Assembly (NCBI GenBank): GCA_025200525.1
Contig: CM045759.1
Coordinates: forward strand, 2,356,001-2,420,000
Origin: Camellia lanceoleosa
Lineage: Eukaryota; Streptophyta; Magnoliopsida; Ericales; Theaceae
Length of the DNA stretch: 64,000 bases
Direction: 5' to 3'
A model generated the notes under the pieces. That model had not been told where the DNA came from, did not search any database, and saw only the letters and a list, made by a program, of their open reading frames with translations. The translations under genes were made by a program, and so were the position numbers. The stretch's first letter is position 1; each line of letters opens with the position of its first letter. Below, piece by piece: positions 11,758-22,333 of this stretch.

Positions 11758-12640
11758 TTAATGAAATTACCTATGCTATGTCTATTGTGTTGATTCTATA
11801 ACTCAGTTATTTGAGAATTGTAATTCTCCCTCTCATGTTTTTGGCATGCTGCCCTGTATACACATCCATCTAAATTTCTTTCTCTTCCCTTGGACAATAG
11901 TGATGTGCTTCTTTTTTGTTTCTGTTTCTGAAAGTTCAACAACTTTGAATTTATTTTCTGATTTATTCTTTTCTAATGTATGATCTCCAATTACAATAAC
12001 CGTGACCACCTCATATATAGAGAACACCATATCTTTGCAAAGTAACAAACAAAATCAGACAAGAGACATTCATCCCAAAGAATCAATACTGACTGCTAGT
12101 TTATTCATGGGTTTTAATTGCATAATAATTCAACAGGTGTCCTATCATCTCTCCCTCACTCTCTGCACACAGACACACATACATACATAGTCTTGAATTA
12201 ATGTTCAAAGGGATATAAGGCAACAAGATGTGCCATCCTAAGAGGTCTTGTTATATAAACCGAACAACCTGATACCATTAAACTTCCAAATGCAATCAAA
12301 ACCAAATTAAGATGCCATATCATTCAATTAATTGAGTTGGCTCAAATTAAAATTCCAAAATCAAATTCCAAATCCACACAATCAAACACATCTTTTAATA
12401 TAATTTTAGTGCTTAAACTGTCATTTCCATAAATTAAATCCACATAATGAAGAACTTTTATGATAAACAAGAACTTCAAAGATAAAAATCTTAATTCATA
12501 ACACAAAATTGGTAGGTGCCATTACATAAAAATCTTAAAACATTATCAATATGATCTCCACATAAAAAACAATTGACATCCACATAAGAAAAATAATTAC
12601 ATTGCATATTAATTAGAATAGATCTCTCCAAAACAAATAT
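11758..12640. other. MULE interior between the two convergent relic genes, no gene seen
   Basis: AT-rich. A minus-strand open stretch at 11833-12048 (71 codons, lysine-rich end) is not recognisable. The block AACACAAAATTGGTAGGTGC at about 12500 recurs at about 13540. Confidence 0.4.
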
Positions 12641-12989
12641 TAGGACACAAGGGCTCCAACTTAGATAAAATGGATTTTAGGGATGTCCATCTACATGACT
12701 GTCAACAGGACTATGTGAGGCTTGCGAGACTTGGACTACAAAGTGTTGAATACTTGTACCTCAAAACAACTCCTGAAAGGATGTGTGACTAGGATAGACA
12801 AAAGGCATTGGCTGAGGTGTGTTATTTCCCTACAATAGTGCTAAATTTATTAAAATTTTATTACAATGTATAGTACCCTTTAAATGTAAAGTATGCAATC
12901 AATTATCTCTCACATCATATGTAGCACACGTAAGAGGAGGACCACTTGTACCACCCATGACAAAGGGAGGTTGAGGTTGAGGTTGAGAA

Positions 12990-13512
12990 ATATAAACACC
13001 ATGACCATGGCCCTAAATACAATCAATATAAACAAAATAACATATGAAATAAAAACAAAAATTATAATGCATTTTCATAAAAAGTTGCGCATAATATTAA
13101 ATATTACCTAAATAGAATTGCTATCTATGTCGAAAGAAGGTTGAGATTGACTGTAGGGAGTACAGCAGTACCGTACATACAGGTAGTATAGACAAAATAA
13201 AAAATATCACCCGACTAGATTGCAAGAAGAACCAATTAAAGATATGTGAGAAACTTAATTATCCAACAAGATTAATAAACTAAAACAATGGTTCCGAATG
13301 AGATTCAATTTCACTAAGCTATGATTTAAACACCATGACTCTAAATACAACCAATATAAACAAAATAAAATATGAAATAAAAACAAAAATTATAACGCAT
13401 TTTCTTAAAAGGTTGCACACAATATTAAATATTACCTTAATAGAATTATTACCTATGGCGAAAAGAGACTAAGATTGACCTTGGGGAGTATAAACAGTAA
13501 CATTCTACGTAC
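12990..13512 (-). repeat. Tandem duplication (328 bp) of a C-terminal exon of the FAR1-like relic
   Basis: The stretch around 13043 (TATGAAATAAAAACAAAAAT) recurs at 13371, an offset of 328 bp, and similarity extends over about 190 bp. Each unit carries a short minus-strand exon-like block: TPYSQSQPSFDIDSNSI in one, and VYTPQGQS ... AIGNNSIK followed by a GTAAT donor-like sequence in the other. Exon plus intron were duplicated together. Confidence 0.6.
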
Positions 13513-16500
13513 AACCAAAAACCATAATCCATAACACAAAATTGCTAGGTGCATTACAGATAAATGTAAAGAAATCAAAGAGCTTTGAAAATGACATTTA
13601 TGCTAATGACATCTGATAGCTAAAAGTGGGTCATATATAGATAAATATATATATATAAAAAAAAATCATTGTTTTAGTCTATTAATCTAGTGCATTTCTC
13701 ATATGAAAAAATATCATTTAATCATATGCTAATTTTCATGTAATTACTTGACTAGATTACATCTTTTTTTTCTTTGCAATAGATTTTTCCATCCCGCCTT
13801 TGATTCTCCTTCTTCCCTTACTAGTTGATTCTCTTTTCTTGAGTCTCTTAGCTTGGATTAGATGATTTACTTCATCACTCTGTGGGCATGTGTTAGTTGA
13901 GAAATTTCTCAATTCAGTGACCTCCACTTGACCATAAATGTGCACACTTAATTTGTCTTCAACCATTACACTCAATTCTTCACATTTTGAAACTGACAAA
14001 TGATAAATTTCTTCACTTTCAGCAGCTCTACTTGCTATTGCTCTAAACATAGTCATTAATGGCCTATATCGCTTGCTTTGATGTAATTTCACATCAGCCT
14101 TGACATCATACCTACGTTTATCTTTTACACTTTCAGCCCTTGGTTTTTTAGTCCATTGCTTGAGTATATATTGTGCAGAAAGTTCTGTTGCATTGAATAT
14201 ATCTCTAAGCACCTTCACATAACGTCGACACAATATGTCCTTCACTTCAAACTTCCTGCAACTATAACTCAAAGAACCATCTCTATCCATTGTCATATTC
14301 TTATCTTTTTTTTCCATCTACCACTGTTTTGATTGTGAATATGGTACTCTCACCATCATTAATAGTACCTGTAATGGACGCTTCAATGGACTGCACGTAC
14401 TTAATTTGAAATTTCTCAAAGATTGTTTTGGTGTAAATCTCTGCCACTTGCTTTAACATCAAAGTTGGAATTGAAACCCTCGGCAATTTTTGGGACAAAT
14501 CATACTCGGCTTCCAATTTCTTATACCTCTTCTCATAGAGTACCCTCTTAAAATGCATGAAAAATTCCATCAAGTTATGATTACAATTGAGATAATCCTT
14601 CAAAAATGCATTGAATGATTCACTAAGTTGAGTAGTACTCATTCTAGCGGCCCAAGAATTCGTAATATATGGCCATCCCATTTGTCCTTCCCACAAAAAG
14701 TTTGCTGCAACCAATAATTGTTGCGTGCATTATACTTATCAAGCATTTGTCCCATTGTATTTTGAATTCTTATTTGTCTTCAATGTCATGCATAAATTTT
14801 GAAAACATAAGCTTGACCCTTACATCTTCGAAAACAGAATGCTTGACAACATTTTGTATCAAATGCCACGTGCAAAGTTGGTGGTTTGTATCAGGCATGA
14901 CAATTGGAATGGCCTTAGCTATCGTAGTATCTTGATATGTGAAAATAGTTTTCGGAACTTTGTTTGACATTGCCTTTAGAAAAATCTGAAACAACCATGT
15001 AAAAGATTCGACAGTCTCATCATACATCAACGCTACACCGAATATAACTGTTTCTCGATGATGATTAAATCTAACAAATGTTCCAAAAGGTCTATGCTCG
15101 TTATTTAATTTGTAAGTAGTGTCAAAGGTCAGTACATCACCAAATTGACCATAGTCCATGATCATTTGAGCGTCGACCCAAAATATATTATTTATTTACT
15201 CTTCACAATCTAATTGGACTGCATAATAAAATGATAGATTTTCCACAATTTTCTTACAGAAGTAATGCAACACACTACCCGCTTCTCCATATTCTAAATC
15301 TTTTTGTTTCTTCGATCTCAAGTAAATTTTTTGGTCCAATTTCGTGAAGCTAAGTGATGTTCTTTCATCAGATTCCCTACCAAATAGCTCATAAGCAAAC
15401 CTAAGAAGAATTTCATATTCTAAAGCCAATTCTACTTCAATTGCTTGGGTGGTAGATATTTTTCTTTGGAATGGGAACATATGAATGCACTGAGGCACAA
15501 GGTCATGGTTATGATGCTCAACAAAATCATAAGCAACGTATTTTCCTAAAATTCTATCTAACTTGATACTAAATCAGGCACCACAACCACTTCTTACCTC
15601 TTGTCTCAGATTTTTGACTGGTGGATCTCGCTTGTCAATACCTTGACTTCCCTCTTTGTAACATACAAACGTCCGTGAAGTTATTTCTTTGGTATGTTTG
15701 TTCATGTTTGCATAGGCCTTCCTCTTATTGAAGCTCACTTTTCTCCATAGGTATTGTAAATGTGATACCCCTGTTCCGTAATAAGCTAATTGGTTCTTAA
15801 TTTGAGTATGATTATGTGTTTAACATGATTTGGTGTGCCATTATGTGAATATATGTGATTTTGAGTTTTTATCTGTTCACTGTAGGAATATCTGTTCGAA
15901 TTATCTGCTTTGGAAATTAAAAATTGAAGGCCTTATCGGCCACGGAACCCGAAATTGATTACGCAATTGTAATCGGTATAATTTTTAGAGCCTACGGTGA
16001 AATTTAATTGGAAATTGATTCTAATCAGATTAAACTGATTAAATTGATAAATTAAGGGCCATTTATTTTATATTAAGACAATATACTTGAGTGGGGCAAA
16101 TAGGGGCCTTATTATAATAAATTCCCTCTCTTCATATCATTCTTGGCTGGTTTTCAACACTAAAGAGAGAGGACCGAATTATAGAGAGAGAGGAAGAAGA
16201 ATTGTGCAACTTTGGTCTTGAGACTTGGAGATTTGAAGGTTAATCCAAGATTTGGTCATAAATTGGGAGAATTGAGCCTCTAGGTAAGTGAGTTCATGAA
16301 TATTAAGTTGTAATGTTGTGAGTTCAAGTTGGAATAATGGTCAAAAACATGGTTTAGTTTGATTATGAGGGAACTTAATTTGGTTTTGTTGAATTGAAGG
16401 CCATTGTGTGCATGCATGTAAGAAAATACCTTGAATTGACATGTTTGAGCATGTAAATGTATAATCCATGTGCAATTTTAATTAAAGCTCATGTTATAGT

Positions 16501-16792
16501 CATCATTTGTGCCATCTAAGCTGAGGAGAATGAGCATCTTCCACATGCATGTACAAATCTTGGAAGTATAGGTCTTGAATGTTTGAATTAGAGCATGTTG
16601 GTGTTGAGTTTGAGATATTTTGGGGCATGCATGTAGATAAATCATGAAATTGAGTCTCATTGTGATGTAATATAGTGCTTGTACCATGCTGGTACATGAA
16701 TATATGAAGTTTGAGCTAAAAATTATGAGTTTAGACCCTTGAACATCGAATTTGAACTCAAGAACTAAATCTAGAAAACCCAGAAATTTGAA

Positions 16793-17010
16793 GTCCGCTC
16801 GAGCGGGAAAACTGCTGCTCGAGTGTGAATTTCATACTCCCAGCATCTCTTGCAGACATGGTGTCCGCTCGAGCGGGGAAGTTGGCGCTCGAGTGGGGAG
16901 CCATGTAGACAGGAAATCTACTCGAGCGGCAGAGTTCACGCTCGAGCGGGATTTTGATGCAACCAGTATTTTAAGGGTCCGCCGAAGTGAAATCCCACGC
17001 CGAGCGGGAC
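16793..17010 (+). repeat. Array of CCGCTCGAGCGG palindromes in solo LTR copy 2
   Basis: Four palindrome pairs begin at about 16795, 16865, 16918 and 16979. The first two contain the perfect CCGCTCGAGCGG; the later ones are decayed (CTACTCGAGCGG, CCGCCGAAGTG). The organisation matches 9892-10170. Confidence 0.75.
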
Positions 17011-17340
17011 CTGTCAAATCCTATTTTTGCATTTTATGTTCTGTTTTCCGTTCTCTTTCACTTGCAAACACTCTTAGGCATATGTTAAATATTGTAAATG
17101 AGTTAAAAGGATAAGAACGAAGCCTAAAGAGGAAAATGTGAATTTTGAACGGATTGAATTGTTAGTGACCCTTTTATGTTCATGGCATGTGTAGGGTCGA
17201 GTTCCAGGGCGAACCAATCAACCGATCACTGTAAGTAATATCTTAACAAGATATTTGTAGTATGTTATTGTCCAATTGTTACGTCTGCGTAAGTTTTGCA
17301 AGTTCATTAAATTGAATGGTGGACAACGATTGAAATAAAT

Positions 17341-17571
17341 GATTGGGCCAAAGGCCGATTGAAGTAAATGATTGGGCCAAAGGCCGATTGAAATAAATGA
17401 TTGGGCCAAAGGCCGATTGAAATGAATGACTGGGCCAAAGGCCGATCGAAATGAATGGTTGGGCCGAAGGCCGATCGAAATGAAAGGTTGGGCCGAAGGC
17501 CGATTGACATGAATGATTAGGCTGAAGGCCGATTAATATAAATGATTTGGCCGAAGGCCGTTTGCTAGACT
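17341..17571 (+). repeat. 29-bp minisatellite, about 8 units
   Basis: The unit is GATTGGGCCAAAGGCCGATT plus GAAATAAAT. The first three units are nearly identical; later ones drift (GGCCGAAGGCC, GACATGAAT). Each unit holds a small palindrome-like GGCC-AAA-GGCC core. Because 29 is not a multiple of 3, the array gives spurious open frames on the minus strand. Confidence 0.9.
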
Positions 17572-18181
17572 GTTCCAATAATTGCTTATGTAACTTGTTT
17601 AATTGATATTATTCACTGGGCATTCGCTCACGCTCATTCATGTATTTGTAGGTGAGCCAAGTGAGGTCCAACCCAGTGATGAAGTCTCACAGAGAAAGAT
17701 GAGTTTTGGGAGAGTCAGCCTTGCGTCTCACGTACGAGACCCAGTCTTGCCATTTTGTTATACATTATATTTTGTCTAGTTGGCAAGGACCCTGTGTATA
17801 TTTGTATATAGTTTGTGATGGGTTGACTCAGTTTAGATGATCCTGTCTGTAAGGAAGTTTATGTTACTGTACTTTGATGTGGGTTATTAACATATGTGAG
17901 TATAGTTTAGTTTGGTGTGCATATAAGCACGGCTCTACGGACAAAGTTTTAAATTTTTGCTTCCGTTTGGCCCCTTTACTCTGATGAGTTATGTCTGCTT
18001 TATATTGAGGCCATAGGTAATCTCAGGATTACTGGCCAGTTATGTCCTTAACCCTTAGGGGCGGGTTTAGGTCATGACAGTAAAAGTCATACGCAGCTTG
18101 TTCAGAGTTAAATGACATCCCCAATTTCGGCTTTCAACCACAATTGGCCAACTCATCAACAATATTATTTTCTTCCATTAC

Positions 18182-19173
18182 CTGCAATTTAATATCATAC
18201 AAATAATATAAAATAATAATAAAAAAAAACTTAAAGAAAAATTCTAATTTGTTTTTTGAATGCCAATTCCAGAAACACAAGTCAAAACAGGTCAAACCAA
18301 AGCTGGGCCAATTATCTAATTCAGGGTGTGCACGGTGTGGTTCGGTGTGGTTTAGGGGTAAAATAGAAATTGTATAGCGGGTGGCGGATTAACAAAGTTG
18401 TCATTAGAAATTGCCATTGTTCTTATAAAAAACCGACAATTTGGTTCGCAAATAATGGCAGTTTCAACTTGGCAGTTCGGGCGAATTGGCAGTTTATAAA
18501 AAAGAAAACATAATTCAAATTACAAACTTGAATAGTAAAAAAAATCTAATTTAAGTAAAATAGTCAAAATGGAATAAGTTTAATGGATTGTTTCTTTGAT
18601 GTTCTATATACATCACTACATATATCTTCAAACAAATTGTTATGTTCAACAAATCTAGTAAGGAAAAACCCTTACTCATACTGCTTTTATCCTTGTTTAG
18701 AAAGAAAAAAAAAATACTGCTTTTATACATTTCCTTTTATTTTTCCACAAATCTAATATCTAAATACAATTCTTATCAATACAAAATAATTAGTATTTTA
18801 CAATTCTGTTTCTCTCTAAACACAATTTGTTTTGTATTATTATTATTTTACAATTCAACAACACTACAAACTTAGATTCTTTAATTAGAAAGTTTCATGG
18901 AACAGTGAAGGCAACATAAATGAAAAAAATCTATTCTTTTGACTATGAATGATATTTTTTTAGTAATTTAATAGCATTAAAATATTAGGTTAATATGTTG
19001 TCTCAAGAACCAAGATCACACAAATAGTTGGCTCTATAATAAAATCCATTCAACACCAAAAAAAATCAGAGGCCACAAATTTATTTTATCATTGATGAGC
19101 AACTCCATATTGATAAAAATGTTTGAACATTAATCAATAAAGATATGATTGGGGTCTCAAGACATGGCCTTAC
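18182..19173 (-). other. Probable 5'-leader intron of the FAR1-like relic, with a hAT-like fragment
   Basis: On the minus strand a donor-like TTTCAG/GTAAGG lies at about 19173 and an acceptor TTGCAG lies just above the start codon at 18178. Inside, at 18324-18505 (plus sense), CAGGGTGTGCACGGTGTGG begins a stretch rich in GGTTCGG and GGCAGTT motifs, resembling ends of plant hAT non-autonomous elements. I could not find its other end. The rest is AT-rich and unremarkable. Confidence 0.4.
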
Positions 19174-19640
19174 CTGAAAGAAACTTCAAGAAACTTGCTC
19201 CTACCATTTTTCGTGGCTTTATTGCAGAGTTGAAACACAGAGTTATTGCACACTAAAGAGAGAGAGCAAAGAGAAAATATAAACCAAAGAGAGAGCAAAG
19301 GCAAAACACAAACTAGAGAGAGAAAAGAGAAAACTTAAACCAGAAAGAGAGCATAGAGAGAGCCACATACCAAACCGGGGAAAAACAGTAGTGGCCAGCG
19401 GAAGAAAGGCCAATGGAAGCGACCATCAAGAGTACAACCACGGATATGTAAGAGACAAGGTGAACGGCGATAGAGGTGAGATGATCGGTGGTGATTAGCT
19501 GCAGAGGCGAGTCGATCGGTGGCCATCGTCTGCAGAGGCGAGATGGAGAGACGCTTGAATAAGATGAAATGGGGGGTGTTAGGGTTTAATTTGAGAATTG
19601 ATTGTATGTGTGAGAGAGTGTAGGTAAGTAAATGTTGGAA
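19174..19640 (-). other. Candidate non-coding first exon / promoter-proximal region of the FAR1-like relic
   Basis: Read on the minus strand it has AAACCCTAACACC (a telo-box-like motif), a pyrimidine-rich leader, an ATG at 19526 opening 63 codons of low-complexity Arg/His/Leu sequence, and CTCTCT-rich sequence before a donor-like site. MULE FAR1-type genes often have untranslated 5' exons, so I read it as leader, not coding sequence. Confidence 0.35.
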
Positions 19641-20087
19641 CCTGTGCTGTTTGTGTGTGTATACGCATAAATAAAAAAATTAAAAAAATCTATAAAAAAA
19701 AAAATAGTAGGCTGGTCGGGTTGGTTAAAGTAGGCGGGTTGCATTCTTCTAACCGCCACCCATGCCAACCCGCATGTTTTGGACACCTAACCCGCCTACC
19801 CGCTCGCCAAAAACCAAAGAAAGACACATTTGACTTGGTTCGGTGCGATTTTAACGGTATTATGTACAATCCTACATCTAATGTTGGGTCAATTGAGGGA
19901 ATTTAGCCTCTTAAATTTATTACACAAATTAACAAATGTTGCAAAAACACATTCACTCTAGTGACCCAAATTATGCAAACAAATAAGTTCTCCAATTCCA
20001 AGCATACAAAAAAAACAGAGAGAAATCTGAAACAATATTGGCATCTCATTTCATCTCAAATCAAAACAAGACTAATAGTATGAAAAC
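19641..20087. other. MULE interior, no gene
   Basis: Includes a GC-richer stretch at 19705-19870 with GCGGGTTG, ACCCGCCTACCCGC and TTCGGTGCGATTTTAACGG motifs that resembles subterminal sequence of hAT-type non-autonomous elements. Low confidence. The rest is AT-rich. Confidence 0.3.
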
Positions 20088-20195
20088 AACCCATTTCATG
20101 AAACCCATTTATCATCAACAAATCTATATTTTCTTTTATTTATCTAACAGAAAATCGAAGAACCAAATCGAACAGAAATCTGAATCATATATATA
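20088..20195 (+). repeat. About 108-bp unit, repeated at 21429-21560
   Basis: ACCCATTTCATGAAACCCA through GAACAGAAATCTGAATCATATA occurs here and again just after the solo LTR at 20196-21423. Without the LTR the two copies are adjacent, so this was a tandem duplication before the LTR landed at the junction. A third, weaker copy lies at about 21600-21700. Confidence 0.75.
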
Positions 20196-21423
20196 TGTTA
20201 CCCAAAAGACAACTTAAGAGGGGAGTGAATTAAGTTTTTACAAATAAAAATAATAATACCCTAATAAAAATTATGACTAGTACAACAGATAAATATAATT
20301 GATAAAATAAAAATAATTAAAGCAAGTATTCTAACAATTATGTCAATTAATGATTTTAGCACAATAAAAATATGAAATATAACTATGGCAATTTAAATAA
20401 GATAAAGAGATAAGGGAGAGAGAGGCAAACAAATTTATAGTGGGTCGGTTTCAACTCGGCCTACGTCTACTCCTCAAGCTTCACTTGAGGTTTTCCACTA
20501 TTCTCTAGCTTCACAGGGTGCTAGCAACCTTTTCACAGATGGAACAATCCTCCACAGATTTTATACAGACTTTCTAAGTTAAGAACACTGAATGTACTAC
20601 ACTCTTATAAGATTGAAAAGAAGGTGTTTTTGCTTTCACAGAAAGCTACAATAATTATCTCTCAAAAATAGATATAAAAATAAAGCTCTGGTTTTTCTGT
20701 AAATCTCACACAGGAAAGATGGACTTAAAGCTATACGTCTCAGTGTATAATTTCTAAAAGAGGATGTAAACAAAAATTGAAGAACACTTCTTAGAGAATT
20801 TTTCAGAGAATAGACGTGAGTGATTATAGATCAAAGAATATTTTTTGATTTTTTTTTATAACTTGCTTATATTAGAGGCTTTGGTATATATAATGAAACT
20901 TATAGCCGTTTATAACCGTTATATTCATTTGAATTTATAGCCGTTTATAGCTATTGTATTCATTTGAATTTATAACCGTTTATAACCGTTGTATTCATTT
21001 GAATATCTTCTACTCCATAATTACTCATTTGAATATCTTCCACTTGAACTTTTTGGCCTGCTGCTGTGCTGGGCTGTTTGAACTTTTGTTTTGGGCTGTT
21101 TAAACCTTTGGTTTGGGCATTATTTTTGGGTTGAAATAAACTCCTGATTTAAGCAAATATTAAATACATTCAAACAATATTTATGATAAAAGTTTAAGTT
21201 AGAACTAATGAGATAAAATAAATTTTGATTCTATTTTTCTCTTTCAAATAAATTAAAACATAATTAAATAAATTATCAAAATAAATTTTGGATTCTATTT
21301 TTCTTTTAAAAAAAATTAAAATATAATTAAATAAATCATCAAAATAAATTTTGGATTTTATTTTTCTCTTTCAAATAAATGAAAACAGAATTAAATAAAT
21401 CATCAAAATAAATAAGTCTAACA
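20196..21423 (+). mobile_element. Solo LTR, 1.23 kb, family B
   Basis: It starts TGTTACCCAAAAGAC, ends AGTCTAACA, with atata on both sides (20191-20195 and 21424-21428; the flanks are TA-rich, so this duplication is less decisive than the others). Typical plant LTR content: GTTTCAACTCGGCCTACGT at about 20450 and a TATA box TATATATAA at 20885-20892. Next come three 36-bp repeats built on TATAGCCGTTTATAACCG (20900-21010), then three AT-rich repeats of about 70 bp at 21220-21410. No coding sequence. Confidence 0.75.
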
Positions 21424-21599
21424 ATATATATAACCCATTTCATGAAACCCATTTATCATCAACAAATCTATATTTTCTTTCATTTATCTAATAGAAAATC
21501 TAACAGAAAATCGAACATAAGATTAAAGAACCAAATTGAACAGAAATATGAATCACATATATATATATATATATGTAAAACAACAACAAATTTCATTTA

Positions 21600-21990
21600 T
21601 ATTTTTTTCCATTTATCATCAAACCCATTTAAAAAATACTCATTTCATCAAACCCACTTCAAAAATCACTAACAAATATAACCCAAGAATCATATATATA
21701 TATATACACATATATATAAAACAGCGACAAATGACAATGATGATGAAATGGACCTTGTCGTCGCCGCAATCTCGCCTTACTGCCGTTGTATTGCTGTCGG
21801 ACTTACTGTTACTCACAATCTTTTGCGTTTCTCTTTCACTGTCATGTTGCTCCACCATTTCTTTCGCCTCTCAGTTCGTTTCTCTCTCCATTCGTGTTCT
21901 TCTCTCCGGCTTTCTCTCAGTTCGTCACTTTGTCTCCCATGTGCAAAGTCGTGTCTCTATCTCTCTGTTAGGGTTGATTGAGTGAAATGG
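21600..21990 (-). repeat. Right terminal inverted repeat of the MULE
   Basis: Mirror of 7391-7705 (see that entry for anchors). Open frames on both strands here are not conserved coding sequence. The end of this repeat is only about 200 bp from the helicase start codon, so part of the helicase promoter may be MULE-derived. Confidence 0.6.
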
Positions 21991-22181
21991 ATGATATAAA
22001 ACAGATGATACATAAGAGAAAAGAGAGGGAACACTTTTTTTTTTTTATTCTCAATAAAATTATATAGTTTTGTCAAGTTTTTTATTGGAAAAATTACAAG
22101 CGAAGTTTTCATAAAATATTTATATATTAACAAAAAAAAAAAAACACCAAAAATTGGGATGGCAAGACGACGTCGGTTAGT

Positions 22182-22190
22182 AAACCCTAA
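22182..22190 (+). promoter_or_regulatory. Telo-box just upstream of the helicase gene
   Basis: AAACCCTAA lies 12 bp before the annotated start codon. In plants this motif is common in promoters and leaders of ribosomal-protein and ribosome-biogenesis genes, which fits a Dbp7-type helicase. Confidence 0.6.
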
Positions 22191-22192
22191 AC

Positions 22193-22333
22193 ATGGGTAG
22201 ACATGTACAACAATCCATTCAAAGTTGGAAGGAAGAAGAAGAAGCAGCAGCAGCTAAACACGGAGATGGACAAAAGGAAAAGAATCGCAGAAGAAGCTAT
22301 AGATCAAAATCAAAAGAAGAAGAACAAGTCTAA
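22193..22333 (+). other. Upstream ORF overlapping the helicase start (46 codons)
   Basis: An ATG at 22193 in good context (A at -3, G at +4) opens a different frame, running through the lysine/glutamate-rich coding start to a TAA at 22331-22333. It overlaps the main ORF, whose ATG at 22203 has G at -3 but a weaker +4. Either transcription starts between the two ATGs, or the upstream ORF dampens translation, or scanning continues to the in-frame ATG at 22266. Confidence 0.5.

Larger units (their letters stand above)
15761..18079 (+). mobile_element. Solo LTR, 2.3 kb, family A (copy 2), inside the FAR1-like relic
   Basis: It starts TGTGATACCCC, ends GGTCATGACA, and is flanked by gtaaa (15756-15760 and 18080-18084). 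It belongs to the same family as 8857-11265 (shared AAGGCCTTATCGGCC, CGCTCGAGCGGG array, TTATTCACTGGGC and GGGGCGGGTTTAGG). It interrupts the transposase between YDFY and the following zinc-finger codons. Copy 2 carries a 29-bp minisatellite that copy 1 lacks. Confidence 0.85.
12670..18178 (-). pseudogene. FAR1/FHY3-like MULE transposase, broken and split by a solo LTR
   Basis: Minus strand, N- to C-terminus. A start at 18178-18176 (MEENNIVDELANCG) meets a stop at codon 15, then PKLGMSFNSEQAAYDFY, the opening of the FAR1 DNA-binding domain. The 2.3 kb solo LTR interrupts here. Below 15756 the frame resumes (KVSFNKRKAYANMNK, then CYKEG and HHNHDLVPQCIHMFP), followed by the linker (15498-15196), a stop near 15183, and the MULE transposase core at 15165-14770 (GDVLTFDTTYKLN, then PDTNHQLCTWHLIQN). 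Two frameshifts lie near 14720-14760, then SESFNAFLKDYL (14714-14301). The SWIM zinc finger at about 14260-14210 reads YSCRKFE ... ILCRRYVK, so the first Cys and the His of C-x-C ... C-x-H are lost. Proline/glutamine-rich C-terminal exons follow at about 13500-12670. The gene is non-functional. Confidence 0.85.
7385..21990. mobile_element. Old autonomous-type Mutator-like element (MULE), with three nested solo LTRs
   Basis: Three observations define it. First, diverged long inverted repeats lie at 7391-7705 and 21600-21990. Second, a decayed FAR1-type MULE transposase gene lies on the minus strand (12670-19640). Third, a decayed GRF zinc-finger gene on the plus strand (11399-11757) faces it. 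Removing the solo LTRs at 8857-11265, 15761-18079 and 20196-21423 leaves about 8.6 kb, a reasonable size for such an element. The exact ends and the 9-bp target duplication could not be located, and assigning both genes to one element is inference. Confidence 0.6.

Noticed and set aside
17218..17578. Minus-strand repetitive protein frames (SFISIGLWPNH-type)
   Set aside because: Produced by translating the 29-bp minisatellite; three frames are open because the unit lacks stops.
21442..21985. Plus-strand frames up to 149 codons upstream of the helicase
   Set aside because: They translate AT repeats and the MULE terminal inverted repeat; no splice link to the helicase and no domain.
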